NCBI GenBank assembly: GCA_910586925.1 | Contig: CAJUKG010000001.1 | Coordinates: 124,001 to 188,000 of the forward strand | Source: an uncultured Christensenellaceae bacterium | Lineage (GTDB): Bacteria > Bacillota > Clostridia > Christensenellales > Pumilibacteraceae | DNA length: 64,000 nucleotides | Reading direction: 5' to 3' | Shown here: positions 41,880 to 49,810 of the stretch, piece by piece | Numbering within the stretch: the first letter of the stretch is position 1 | Layout: every line of letters starts with the position of its first letter | Notes under the pieces: generated by a model | What the model saw: the letters and a program-made list of their open reading frames with translations, nothing else | What the model was told of the DNA's origin: nothing | Databases searched by the model: none | Translations under genes and position numbers: made by a program

Positions 41880-43451
41880 ATGAAAGAATATTTTCGGGAA
41901 ATCGAATATTGTTTTGTCATGCTGTTTGCATTGGTTTTAGCGTTCGCTTTTTCGGGTTGTTCGGCTAAATATGAATATACCCCTGCGACGGATAGAGTGG
42001 AAATTTTTAATTCTATCGAAGCGACTTATAATTCCGACGGTGCGAGTTCGGATTGGATTGATTGTTCTATCTATTCAACCGACCACGCAAATTACTATTT
42101 TGAAACAACGCTAAAAGATAAACAAAAAGATGATTTCGTCGATACTGCGGAACAAGTATTGAACGATTATCCGACGGACAAAGTAAAGTTTGTTGTCGGA
42201 ACGTCATTTAATACCGGCTATGTGGGCGAAGTTCGCAACGCAAAAAATACCGTACAAAGAAACCTTGATACTTTCTATTTTAATATTCAAGACTTGTCGA
42301 GTGTAAACATTCTTGTAGAACTGAACGCCAAACATTATGGCGAAAAAATACCTTACGGCTTGTTGTATGCTTACAGTTACGGTCAGTGCGTTGCGGCAAA
42401 ATACAATCTGCCGAAAGCGTTAAGCGATAGTAAATTAAAAGAAACCGTAAACAATAACAAGGATATTACGGACTTAAACGCTTTTGTATTCTTATCTTCG
42501 TTTACTACCGACACCGAAAAATCTGCGTCACAAACGCTTTCGATTAAACTCTATGAATTTCTCGGCAATCAAGAGTTGCAAAAAATTATAGAAAAATCCG
42601 ATTTGGAAGAACAGCAGATACTTTTGAATTTGCATCTTAAAACCGTTTGTTATCAAAACGGTATTACAACGCAATTTGATATGGGTGTAGAAGATTATTG
42701 CTTTTACCATACCCAAAAATATATTGTTGCCGAAAATAGCAATATGAGCGTCCGTTTTTTTGTCGACGTTGGCTATAAACCTTTGCCCGGTGATATTGAA
42801 ACATATTTAACAAATTATTCAGACCTTAAAACTATATTTGTTAAAGCAATTCCGTCGTTTGAAAAAGTGAATGAATTTGTAGAAAACAGTTGCCCTGTGC
42901 CTGCGGATTTTTATATTTCAAATGATTTTAAGTGGGGGCAAACTTACGGCAATTACTGTAATATGTTTTATTTACTTGACATCGTACACGAATATTGTCA
43001 TATAGCAATTTGGGATAAAGACCGTGCAGATGATAATTGGACTGCGGAAGTGATTGCTTCATATTGTGATGCAATGTTTAGCGATTATCAAACGGAATAT
43101 CTATTATGGTCTTTATCAAAATATCATAGCATGGGCAAAGACGAACACGCAAATAAGGCTTATGAATTGCTTATTAAATATCAGCCAACGGCTAAAATGG
43201 AAATTTGGGATATTTTAGGTTATGTATATGAATGCTTTAACCCTAATGAAGATTTGGGCGGTGTAACGTGGAGATTGCCAGAAAGAATATCGCCGTCGTT
43301 TTGTAACTATTTGATAGAAAATTACGGCAAGCAAAAGTTCATGCAAATTTGTACGACAAGTTATTTAACAGAAATGGACATTTACGAAAAAACATTAGAA
43401 CAACTTCGAGCGGATTGGTTCGCGGCTATGCGAGCGCGCTTCGCGGCATAA
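41880..43451 (+). CDS. AT-rich lipoprotein with a putative HEYCH zinc-peptidase motif
   Basis: 523 aa, family not recognised. The N-terminus is a lipoprotein signal (hydrophobic 12-24, lipobox AFSGC, Cys27). In the C-terminal third, DIVHEYCHIAIWDKD contains HExxH (His370, Glu371, His374) with Glu390 downstream in WTAEVIASY, the pattern of a gluzincin-type metallopeptidase. Codon usage is clearly AT-rich (AAA, TTT, ATT, TAT dominate) unlike its neighbours, until the last ~40 bases, which return to the GC-rich style; this suggests recent transfer. A TATAAT at 41864-41869 lies 10 nt before the ATG and no ribosome site is visible. Confidence 0.7.
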   Translation: MKEYFREIEYCFVMLFALVLAFAFSGCSAKYEYTPATDRVEIFNSIEATYNSDGASSDWIDCSIYSTDHANYYFETTLKDKQKDDFVDTAEQVLNDYPTDKVKFVVGTSFNTGYVGEVRNAKNTVQRNLDTFYFNIQDLSSVNILVELNAKHYGEKIPYGLLYAYSYGQCVAAKYNLPKALSDSKLKETVNNNKDITDLNAFVFLSSFTTDTEKSASQTLSIKLYEFLGNQELQKIIEKSDLEEQQILLNLHLKTVCYQNGITTQFDMGVEDYCFYHTQKYIVAENSNMSVRFFVDVGYKPLPGDIETYLTNYSDLKTIFVKAIPSFEKVNEFVENSCPVPADFYISNDFKWGQTYGNYCNMFYLLDIVHEYCHIAIWDKDRADDNWTAEVIASYCDAMFSDYQTEYLLWSLSKYHSMGKDEHANKAYELLIKYQPTAKMEIWDILGYVYECFNPNEDLGGVTWRLPERISPSFCNYLIENYGKQKFMQICTTSYLTEMDIYEKTLEQLRADWFAAMRARFAA

Positions 43452-43523
43452 CGGTTCGGAGATAAGCGAGATAATTATTTGTCGGACAGTCGGAATGGCG
43501 AAAAATACCCGATCTTGTTTTAT

Positions 43524-43543
43524 GGTTAACACATTGATTAACC
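43524..43543. promoter_or_regulatory. Inverted-repeat operator candidate upstream of the TetR gene
   Basis: GGTTAA-N8-TTAACC, a perfect 20-bp inverted repeat 37 bases upstream of the -35 box. A second 20-bp inverted repeat, GAAAC-N10-GTTTC, lies just downstream of the promoter at 43624-43643. Confidence 0.5.
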
Positions 43544-43580
43544 TCTGTTTTTAATTGTTTGTTCCGAATTTTCAATTTGT

Positions 43581-43609
43581 TTGACAACATTGTATTCATG
43601 TGATATAAT
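43581..43609 (+). promoter_or_regulatory. Consensus promoter of the TetR/TerB-like operon
   Basis: Perfect TTGACA (43581-43586), 17-bp spacer, perfect TATAAT (43604-43609). Confidence 0.92.
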
Positions 43610-43666
43610 ACTACAGATGAGGCGAAACCGAAGACGTCGTTTCATTTAATCCAAGGAGATTTCACA

Positions 43667-44266
43667 ATGGAAAAGTCGGGAAAGATCGACCGCAGGGTCG
43701 TCAGGACGAAACGGGCGATACGCAATGCGTTCATAAGTCTTTTATCCGAAAAAGATTTGAACGAGATTTCGGTCAAGGATATCGCCGATGCCGCGGACGT
43801 CGACAGAAAGACGGTCTACAATTACTACAGCGGCGTTTACGAGATCCGCAACGAGGTAGAGAACGAGATCATCGGGCTGTTCGAGCAGGGCGTCAAGGAC
43901 ATGGACTTGCGCAACAATATCGACAATCCGTTGCATGTATTCGAGGTGCTCACCGACGTTATCAATTCCAATATAGATCTTTACGGACAGCTGTTCAAGA
44001 TAGATGCGAATTCTTATATCATACGCAAGGTGAACGGCGTGCTTCGCGACAAAGTGCGCGACGGGCTTAAAGACGCCGCGCTCGAGAACTGCGATTTCGA
44101 CATGTGCGCCGATTTTGTCACGTCGGGTATGGTTTCGGTATATCAGCGGTGGTTCAACAGCGGCAGAGTAAAACCGCTCGAGGAATTGTCCAAAGAGGCG
44201 GGAACGCTTGTGATCAACGGTTTGCGCTGTTTCAGAGCGATACCCGATAAAACGGAGGGATTATGA
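43667..44266 (+). CDS. TetR/AcrR family transcriptional regulator
   Basis: 199 aa. The N-terminal helix-turn-helix is clear (RTKRAIRNAFISLLSEKDLNEISVKDIADAADVDRKTVYNYYSG). The C-terminal region resembles the DhaS-like TetR group (cysteine- and phenylalanine-containing helices, MVSVYQRWFNSGRVKPLEELSKEAGTL). Good ribosome site ccaaggagattt. ATGA overlap with the TerB-like gene means it is co-translated with it. It probably represses its own strong promoter through one of the nearby 20-bp inverted repeats (inference); inducer unknown. Confidence 0.92.
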   Translation: MEKSGKIDRRVVRTKRAIRNAFISLLSEKDLNEISVKDIADAADVDRKTVYNYYSGVYEIRNEVENEIIGLFEQGVKDMDLRNNIDNPLHVFEVLTDVINSNIDLYGQLFKIDANSYIIRKVNGVLRDKVRDGLKDAALENCDFDMCADFVTSGMVSVYQRWFNSGRVKPLEELSKEAGTLVINGLRCFRAIPDKTEGL

Positions 44267-44730
44267 AGAAGATATTGAAACCGATCGTCGCGGAGTTCGA
44301 AACAAAACTCGCCGAGCTTTCACGCGACGAGATACTCGTATTTATGTCGGAAACGAGCCTGCGCGCGCTTCCCAAGCTCGTCGAAGCCGCCGACGACCCC
44401 GAGTATGCGGTAGCATTGCTCGGCGTGTTCGTCATCGACGCCATGCTCGCCGACGGGTTTATAGCGGAAGAAGAATATCGCATTTTTGCGGAAAGCTACA
44501 GTATGTTTTTCGGGCACGAACCGAGCCGCAGCGAATGTGAGCACGCGCTTAAAACTGCGTCGTCCGATTTTCACGAAGTGATCGGCGGCATGCGCAATAT
44601 TATGTTCGCTCTCGACGACGCGACGCGCGAGGACATAGTAAAGGTGTGCATGTGCATTTTTGCCGTTGACGGCAAGATCGACGAGCGCGAAAAGAAATGG
44701 TTATTTGAAATTCTCGGAGAGGAGGCTTAA
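44263..44730 (+). CDS. TerB-like fold protein (155 aa)
   Basis: A helical protein with two acidic TerB/DjlA-type signatures: FVIDAMLADGFIAEEEYRIF and CIFAVDGKIDEREKKWLFEI, each of the form A-D-G-x-I-x-x-x-E that can bind metal. Cytoplasmic, no membrane segments. It overlaps the TetR gene by 4 bases and is followed 1 base later by a paralogue that carries an in-frame stop. TerB-like domains are associated with metal stress and membrane-linked complexes, but the role here is unknown. Confidence 0.75.
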   Translation: MKKILKPIVAEFETKLAELSRDEILVFMSETSLRALPKLVEAADDPEYAVALLGVFVIDAMLADGFIAEEEYRIFAESYSMFFGHEPSRSECEHALKTASSDFHEVIGGMRNIMFALDDATREDIVKVCMCIFAVDGKIDEREKKWLFEILGEEA

Positions 44731-44731
44731 T

Positions 44732-45172
44732 ATGAGATTCGGAGCATTGTGTAAAGAAGTGGAGCGTACCGACCCCGCACTGTACCCCGCACTGCTCGAG
44801 GGCAAAGCGTCGGAGATTTTACCCTAGCTTGAAAAGCACGTGCGTAATAAGCGCAGCGGCGCGATCATGCTCGGCACTTTTGTCGTCGGAGCTATGCTTG
44901 CCGATAAACGAGTGGACGAGACGGAGTTCGAGCTTCTCAAGCCGCGGTTCGGCAAGTTTTTCGGCGATGCCGCGAGCTATGACGAGTGCGTAGAGATAAC
45001 GCGCAATGCGAGCGAGGGCGTCGATTTGCTCGTCGAAGGCGTCAAAGACGTGCTTGCGGAGCTTGACGAGGACGTGCGCGAGCAAGTCGTGCTCGTGTGT
45101 CTTATGATTTGCGCCATCGACGGCAAGGTTTCGTCGGCGGAAAAGCGTTGGATCAAGCGACTTATAGGCTGA
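44732..45172 (+). pseudogene. TerB-like paralogue interrupted by an in-frame TAG
   Basis: Reading from ATG 44732 (ribosome site gagaggagg) gives 31 codons, an amber TAG at 44825-44827, then 115 further codons in the same frame without another stop. The continuation aligns with the preceding gene: GTFVVGAMLADKRVDETEFE against GVFVIDAMLADGFIAEEEYR, and CAIDGKVSSAEKRWI against FAVDGKIDEREKKWL. The TAG falls where the paralogue has Lys in ALPKL, so a single AAG to TAG change explains it. TAG ends other genes here, so recoding is unlikely. A GTG restart at 44840 lacks a ribosome site. Confidence 0.75.
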
Positions 45173-45183
45173 AAAGTATGACG

Positions 45184-45214
45184 AACGCGTCGCGATCATT
45201 CGCGTCGCGTTTTT
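45184..45214 (+). terminator. Terminator of the TetR/TerB-like operon
   Basis: 12-bp stem (aacgcgtcgcga / tcgcgtcgcgtt, one mismatch), 4-nt loop, T-run. Confidence 0.88.
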
Positions 45215-45302
45215 GCGAGCGGTACGTATTCGCTTCGAAAGGTTATGCGGCGGCTCGGTATGACGCCGACCGAATAGACGCAAATCGAACAAGGATAAAC
45301 GC

Positions 45303-45782
45303 ATGAGCGGCAAAGCGTTGGTAGTCATAGATATTCAAAACGACATTACGAAAAACTATAAAGAGATCATCGGTAATATCAATGCCGCAGTCGATCGGGC
45401 TGTCGATAACGGGATTTACGTCGTCTATATCAAGCACAACAACTTATCGGCGGGTACGCGCACGTTCAAGCCGAACACGCGCGGGGCGGAATTGGTGTCC
45501 GATATGAAAATCGTATCAGAGAATATATTCGTCAAGAGCAAGGGCAACGCGCTTACGAGCGAAGCGTTTGCGGCTTTTATTGCCGAGCACGGTATCGACG
45601 AGTTTTATATAGCGGGGGCGGACGCCGTTGCCTGCGTGAAGTCGACTTGCTATAATATGGCTAAAAACGGTTACACCGTACACGTGCTGTACGATTGTAT
45701 TACGAGCTATGACAAAAAGAAGATCCCCGAGATGTTAAGCTATTACGAGCGCAACGGTTGCATCGTCGAAACCGTGAATTAG
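45303..45782 (+). CDS. Isochorismatase-family cysteine hydrolase
   Basis: 159 aa. The catalytic triad of the family is visible: Asp10 in VVIDIQND, Lys in FVKSKGNAL and Cys in GADAVACVKST. Substrates of this family include nicotinamide, ureidoacrylate and N-carbamoyl compounds; nothing here distinguishes them. Cytoplasmic. Ribosome site aaggataaac. The next small gene starts 30 bases downstream and may share its transcript. Confidence 0.9.
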   Translation: MSGKALVVIDIQNDITKNYKEIIGNINAAVDRAVDNGIYVVYIKHNNLSAGTRTFKPNTRGAELVSDMKIVSENIFVKSKGNALTSEAFAAFIAEHGIDEFYIAGADAVACVKSTCYNMAKNGYTVHVLYDCITSYDKKKIPEMLSYYERNGCIVETVN

Positions 45783-45812
45783 GCACGGGCGAGGTATACG
45801 GAGCGCGATATC

Positions 45813-46028
45813 ATGAGTAAGTACGAACCGCTGTGGCGGTATCTGAAATCGGAGGGCGGCGACAGCTTGAAATTGTCTTACGCCGAAATCAAGAATATTT
45901 TGGGCTTCGATATAGACCATTCTTTTTTGACATACAAAAAAGAAGCGATAAATTACGGTTACGAAGTCGGCAAAATATCGCTTAAAGAAAAGACCGTGAC
46001 GTTCGTAAAACTTGCGATTGACAATTAA
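45813..46028 (+). CDS. Small conserved-type protein (71 aa), DUF7662-like
   Basis: 71 aa. The sequence (YEPLWRYLKSEGG, LKLSYAEIKNILGF, HSFLTYKKEAINYGY, VGKISLKEKTVTFVKL) resembles a small clostridial family I recall as DUF7662-like; this is not verified. It looks like a compact alpha/beta DNA- or protein-binding domain. No clear function. Weak ribosome site (ggagcgcgat). The MITE-like element at 46037 begins 8 bases after its stop. Confidence 0.6.
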   Translation: MSKYEPLWRYLKSEGGDSLKLSYAEIKNILGFDIDHSFLTYKKEAINYGYEVGKISLKEKTVTFVKLAIDN

Positions 46029-46036
46029 AATACGCG

Positions 46037-46152
46037 TGTCATATCGACCGCAACGAACGGAGCGAACAGATCGGATGGATCTCGTAAGATACGGCGTTAC
46101 AAAGAGATTTCTCCGCTACGCGCTCCTTCGTCGCGCTTCGGTCGAAATGACA
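46037..46152. mobile_element. MITE-like 116-bp element with 14-bp terminal inverted repeats
   Basis: The left end tgtcatatcgaccg (46037-46050) is the inverted complement, with one mismatch, of the right end cggtcgaaatgaca (46139-46152). The right half (gagatttctccgctacgcgc...) recurs at 33241-33290. No transposase is encoded; frames across it (HFDRS-type peptides) are artefacts. Confidence 0.6.
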
Positions 46153-46233
46153 GATGGGAAGCGTATACGTCGTGTGCGGCGAAGTGATATAACTTAAAGT
46201 CGGCTCGCGTATATGACGATTAAAACGCAAAAC

Positions 46234-46265
46234 AAAACGCGACGTGTTTATGGCGTCGCGTTTTT
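46234..46265. terminator. Bidirectional terminator between convergent genes
   Basis: Perfect 10-bp stem aaaacgcgac/gtcgcgtttt, 11-nt loop, T-run on both strands. It separates the 71-aa gene from the minus-strand M29 peptidase. Confidence 0.85.
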
Positions 46266-46291
46266 GCGCGGGGTTTTCGGTCGGATATCCG

Positions 46292-47530
46292 TTAATCGAA
46301 TTCTTTTGTGAAATTGCCGTTTTCAAACACTTTGAGCGTTTTGCCGTCGCGTGTTTCCGCCGTGATCTCGAGGTCTTTCGTGCCGACCATGAAATCGACG
46401 TGCACGCCCGAATCGTTGATACCCGCGGCGCGGAGTTGTTCTTTGGACATTTCGGGTCCGCCTTTGACGCATGTGGGGTAGGCTCTGCCGATGGCAAAGT
46501 GGCAGCTGGCGTTCTCGTCGAACAGCGTTTCGTAAAACAGCGTGTGCAGTTTGCTTATGGGCGAGTCGTACGGGACGAGTGCTATCTCGCCGAGACTGCG
46601 GCTGCCTTCGTCCGTTTCGATGATGCCTTTCAATAGATCGACGTTCGTTTTGGCGGTGTAGTCGACGATCTTGCCGTCCTTTAATGTGAGTTCGATACCC
46701 TCGATGATCTTACCGTTATAGCAAAGCGGCATGGACGCGCACACTTTGCCGTCGATACGGTTGCAGTCGGGCGCGGAGAACACTTCTTCGGTCGGCATGT
46801 TCGCGTTGAACGTGACGCCGTTGCACTCGTCGACGCCGCCGCCGAACACATAGTTTTCGGGCATGCCCACTACGAGATCGGTACCGAGCGCGTTTTTATA
46901 GTGGAAATGTTTTATGTTCGCGGCGGTCAGTTTTTCGCGGCGGGTTTTGAGTTCTGCGGAGTGCTTTGCCCATGCTTCGACGGGGTCGTCGTTGTTTACG
47001 CGCGTCGTTTTTGCGATGAACTTTGCGAGCTTGCGGAATGCGTCTTTCGGTTTCATGTCGGGGAACATCAACTTTGCCCATTCGGGGTGGGGGTATGCGA
47101 TTATCGACCACTTGATTTTATGCGACATCGACTTGTCGTAATAGCGCGACAGTCCGACTATGTCCGCACGACGCGACGCCGTCATTTTGTCGGCGTCGGC
47201 ATGCTCGAACGCGTTCGGGTTTTCGCAAACGATATTTATGACGCACCCGTCAACGTCGGCGAAATAATTGCGCTCCTCGTACATGAACGACGGCTTATGC
47301 GAAAGCGTGTCCGCGGTCTGATACGCGAAATCGAGTTTGGATATTTCCTCGTCGCGGTATTTCACGACGACGCGCTTCGCGCCGCGCTCGTAGCACATGC
47401 GCACCACTTCGCGCGTGAGATCGACGGCGTATACCGTGGACTGCACATATACTTCTTCGCCCGGCTGAACGTTCACGCCGGTGCAAACCACTGCGCGGGC
47501 AAGCCCCTTGTTGAGTTTCTTCAAAGACAT
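46292..47530 (-). CDS. M29 family metallo-aminopeptidase
   Basis: 412 aa, the normal length of aminopeptidase T/PepS. The di-metal site residues are recognisable: Glu in MPTEEVFSAPD, Glu in LGEIALV, His in LFYETLFDENASCHFAIG, and His/Asp in VHVDFMVG. Cytoplasmic peptide trimming. Ribosome site aagaggag before ATG. It lies 28 bases after the fumarase beta gene on the same strand, so the three genes probably form one operon. Confidence 0.94.
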   Translation of the reverse strand: MSLKKLNKGLARAVVCTGVNVQPGEEVYVQSTVYAVDLTREVVRMCYERGAKRVVVKYRDEEISKLDFAYQTADTLSHKPSFMYEERNYFADVDGCVINIVCENPNAFEHADADKMTASRRADIVGLSRYYDKSMSHKIKWSIIAYPHPEWAKLMFPDMKPKDAFRKLAKFIAKTTRVNNDDPVEAWAKHSAELKTRREKLTAANIKHFHYKNALGTDLVVGMPENYVFGGGVDECNGVTFNANMPTEEVFSAPDCNRIDGKVCASMPLCYNGKIIEGIELTLKDGKIVDYTAKTNVDLLKGIIETDEGSRSLGEIALVPYDSPISKLHTLFYETLFDENASCHFAIGRAYPTCVKGGPEMSKEQLRAAGINDSGVHVDFMVGTKDLEITAETRDGKTLKVFENGNFTKEFD

Positions 47531-47558
47531 TATATTATCTCCTCTTGTGGGTTTTTTG

Positions 47559-48059
47559 CTATATTATTGATACGACGGCGGGGAAGTCTTTTACCGTCAG
47601 TTTGTATACCGCCTCGCAACCGAGGTCGGGATATGCGATGAGTTCGCACGCGGTTATGCGGCTTTGGTACAGTGCCGCCGCGCCGCCGATCGCCGTGAGA
47701 TACACCGCGCCGTGCGCCTTGATAGCTTGCGTAACCGCTTCGTTCCTGATACCTTTGCCTATCATTACCCGCAGTCCGTTTTCGATGAGCAGCGGCGTGT
47801 AGGCGTCCATGCGTCCGCTCGTCGTCGGACCGCAACTGCCGATGAGATTGCCGTGCTGCGGCGGAGTAGGTCCGCAATAGTATATCGCGGCGTCGCCGAG
47901 CGGGAAGGGCAGCGGCTGACCGCTCGTTATTGCGGCGGCTATCCGCTTGTGCGCTTGATCTCGCGCCGTATACACTGTACCGCATATTTCCACGAACGTC
48001 CCTGGCTTCAAATTTTTTATATGCGCGGCGTCGGCGGGAAGATATAATTTTTCGGGCAT
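47559..48059 (-). CDS. Class I fumarase-type hydratase, beta (C-terminal) subunit
   Basis: 166 aa. ICGTVYTARDQAHKRI and the block IYYCGPTPPQHGNLIGSCGPTTSGRMD are diagnostic for the beta subunit of two-subunit [4Fe-4S] fumarate/tartrate hydratases; MIGKGIRNEAV follows. With the alpha subunit it should interconvert fumarate and malate, though L-tartrate dehydratase is possible. Ribosome site aggaggt. Separated by 8 bases from the alpha gene upstream. Confidence 0.93.
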   Translation of the reverse strand: MPEKLYLPADAAHIKNLKPGTFVEICGTVYTARDQAHKRIAAAITSGQPLPFPLGDAAIYYCGPTPPQHGNLIGSCGPTTSGRMDAYTPLLIENGLRVMIGKGIRNEAVTQAIKAHGAVYLTAIGGAAALYQSRITACELIAYPDLGCEAVYKLTVKDFPAVVSII

Positions 48060-48067
48060 GATACCTC

Positions 48068-48889
48068 CTAAAGCACTATCGAGCCGTGTCGCAGGCTGTG
48101 GCATTGCAGGTTGACCGCTACGGGCAGCATGCCGATATGCGACGGCGCGACTTCGATATTCACCGCGAGCGCGGTGGTTCTGCCGCCGAGCGCGGCGACG
48201 CCTATGCCGAGCGCGTTTACTTTTTCGAGTATTTCCGTTTCGAGCGCGGCGACGTCCTCGCGCGCGTTGTGCACGCCTATCGGGCGGAGAAGCGCGCGTT
48301 TCGAGAGGGCGCAGGACGTTTCGGTGACGCCGCCGATACCGACGCCGACGACTAGCGGAGGGCAGGCGTTGCGCCCGCCGCGTTCCACAGCGTCCACGAC
48401 CGAACGCACGATCCCCGCATTGCCGTCGGCGGGAGTGAGCATGTATAGCTTGGACATGTTCTCGCTGCCCGCGCCTTTGGCGAGGAAAGTGATCTCGAGC
48501 GCGTCGCCCGAAACAAGCTCGAGTTCTATTATGGCGGGGGTGTTGTCTTTGGTGTTCAGCCGCGTAACGGGGTCTGCGACCGATTTTCGTGCGCCCGCAT
48601 ACGCTTCGCGCACCGCCGCGTTTATCGCGGCATACAGCCCGGGCGCGTATACTTCTTCGCCGAGTTTTACGAAAAACAGGGCTTGCCCCGTGTCTTGACA
48701 GCAGTACAGATCGTCGCGTTCGGCAACGGTGTTGTTCTCGACGATAAGCTGCGCCGCTCGGCGTTCGAGCGGGCTGTCGGTGTCTATCGCCTCGAGCGCG
48801 GCGGTGACCGATTTATCGGCTACGGTAAGACAGCGGTGAATGAGTTTCGCCACGGCAGACTTGATTTTGTCCTGTGCTATGGATTTCAT
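48068..48889 (-). CDS. Class I fumarase-type hydratase, alpha (N-terminal) subunit
   Basis: 273 aa. Cluster-binding cysteines appear in YCCQDTGQALF, RNACPPLVVGVGIGG and NLQCHSLRHG. The oxygen-sensitive [4Fe-4S] enzyme form fits an anaerobe. Its ATG has no ribosome site; a TATAAT (48896-48901) ends 6 nt before it, so the transcript is predicted leaderless. It is divergent from the MBL hydrolase gene, which shows the same geometry. First gene of the fumarase-M29 operon. Confidence 0.93.
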   Translation of the reverse strand: MKSIAQDKIKSAVAKLIHRCLTVADKSVTAALEAIDTDSPLERRAAQLIVENNTVAERDDLYCCQDTGQALFFVKLGEEVYAPGLYAAINAAVREAYAGARKSVADPVTRLNTKDNTPAIIELELVSGDALEITFLAKGAGSENMSKLYMLTPADGNAGIVRSVVDAVERGGRNACPPLVVGVGIGGVTETSCALSKRALLRPIGVHNAREDVAALETEILEKVNALGIGVAALGGRTTALAVNIEVAPSHIGMLPVAVNLQCHSLRHGSIVL

Positions 48890-48895
48890 AGGATT

Positions 48896-48924
48896 ATTAT
48901 ATCATACCGCGCGAGCAAACACAA
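48896..48924 (-). promoter_or_regulatory. Promoter of the fumarase operon, leaderless geometry
   Basis: On the minus strand: TTGTGT (weak -35), 17-bp spacer, perfect TATAAT, then 6 nt to the ATG. Confidence 0.7.
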
Positions 48925-49000
48925 CAAAATTCGCTCGATTTCGGCGATATTATCGCTAAATGCGGCGTGAATACTGCGGCGAAGTCGCGCAAACAAACGC

Positions 49001-49029
49001 TTGCATTTGTCGCGATTTAATGTTATAAT
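49001..49029 (+). promoter_or_regulatory. Promoter of the MBL hydrolase gene, leaderless geometry
   Basis: TTGCAT (49001-49006), 17-bp spacer, perfect TATAAT (49024-49029), 7 nt to ATG 49037. Confidence 0.8.
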
Positions 49030-49036
49030 TGAAAAT

Positions 49037-49810
49037 ATGAGTTTGAGAATTTGCAGTCTTGCGTCCGGGTCGAAGGGAAATTGTTGCTTCGTGTCGGACG
49101 GAATAACGAATATATTGATCGACCTCGGCATTTCGGCGAGTCGCGCCGTAAAATGTCTTAATGTGCTCGGCGTCGATCCGCGAAGCGTGACCGTGCTCGT
49201 TACGCACTCGCATTCCGACCACGTGGGCGGGTTGAAAGTATTTTGCAAAGCGTATCCCGAAGTGCGCGTGCTTTGTCAAAAGGAATGTGCGCGCGGCGTG
49301 GAAACTGCGGGCGGAGTGCGCGCGGTCGTCTGCGAAGAACGTAAGTTCGGTGTGGGCACGCTGCAAATAACCGCATTACCCGTTTCGCATGACGTGCCGT
49401 GTTTCGGTTATATCGTTTCGGACGGCGGAAAGAAAGCCGCCGTCGTAACCGACGTCGGGGTGCTGAACACCGCGCAACTCACCGCGCTGTCGGGTTGCGA
49501 CATGATCATGCTCGAGTGTAATCACGACATAGAGAGGCTCGCCGCCAATCCGCGTTACTCGCAGTCGCTCAAGAACAGAATAATCTCGCGGCACGGGCAT
49601 TTGTCCAATGCCGACTGCGCCGCGGCATGCGCGTTTCTCGCGTCCAACGGCGTACACAATTTTATTCTCGCGCATCTTTCGGAAGACAATAACGAGCCGT
49701 CGCTCGCGCTTAACGCGGTAGAGCACGCGCTCGAGGATGCGGGGCTTGTCGGCGTGCGCGTGGTCGCGGCTACTCAAAATGCAATGACGGGGTTGTTCGA
49801 GATATGTTGA
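49037..49810 (+). CDS. MBL-fold metallo-hydrolase, YycJ/WalJ-like
   Basis: 257 aa. The opening SLRICSLASGSKGNCCF is characteristic of YycJ/WalJ. Metal ligands: THSHSDHVGG, HD in VSHDVPC, Asp in VTDVG, and the late HLSEDNNEP. Members are exonuclease-like or linked to cell-wall/division coordination in Bacillota, but here no WalRK genes are adjacent. ATG 49037 is chosen because the conserved sequence starts there and a promoter ends 7 nt upstream. It overlaps the CPBP gene by 7 bases. Confidence 0.92.
   Translation: MSLRICSLASGSKGNCCFVSDGITNILIDLGISASRAVKCLNVLGVDPRSVTVLVTHSHSDHVGGLKVFCKAYPEVRVLCQKECARGVETAGGVRAVVCEERKFGVGTLQITALPVSHDVPCFGYIVSDGGKKAAVVTDVGVLNTAQLTALSGCDMIMLECNHDIERLAANPRYSQSLKNRIISRHGHLSNADCAAACAFLASNGVHNFILAHLSEDNNEPSLALNAVEHALEDAGLVGVRVVAATQNAMTGLFEIC

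Noticed and set aside
44825..44827. TAG recoded as an amino acid genome-wide
   Set aside because: Several well-defined genes in the window end at TAG (for example the GH13 gene, obgE and the fumarase beta gene) with normal family C-termini.
44840..45172. Separate 110-aa gene starting at GTG 44840
   Set aside because: No ribosome site precedes the GTG, and the frame is continuous with the upstream ATG 44732 apart from one TAG; an interrupted paralogue explains it better.
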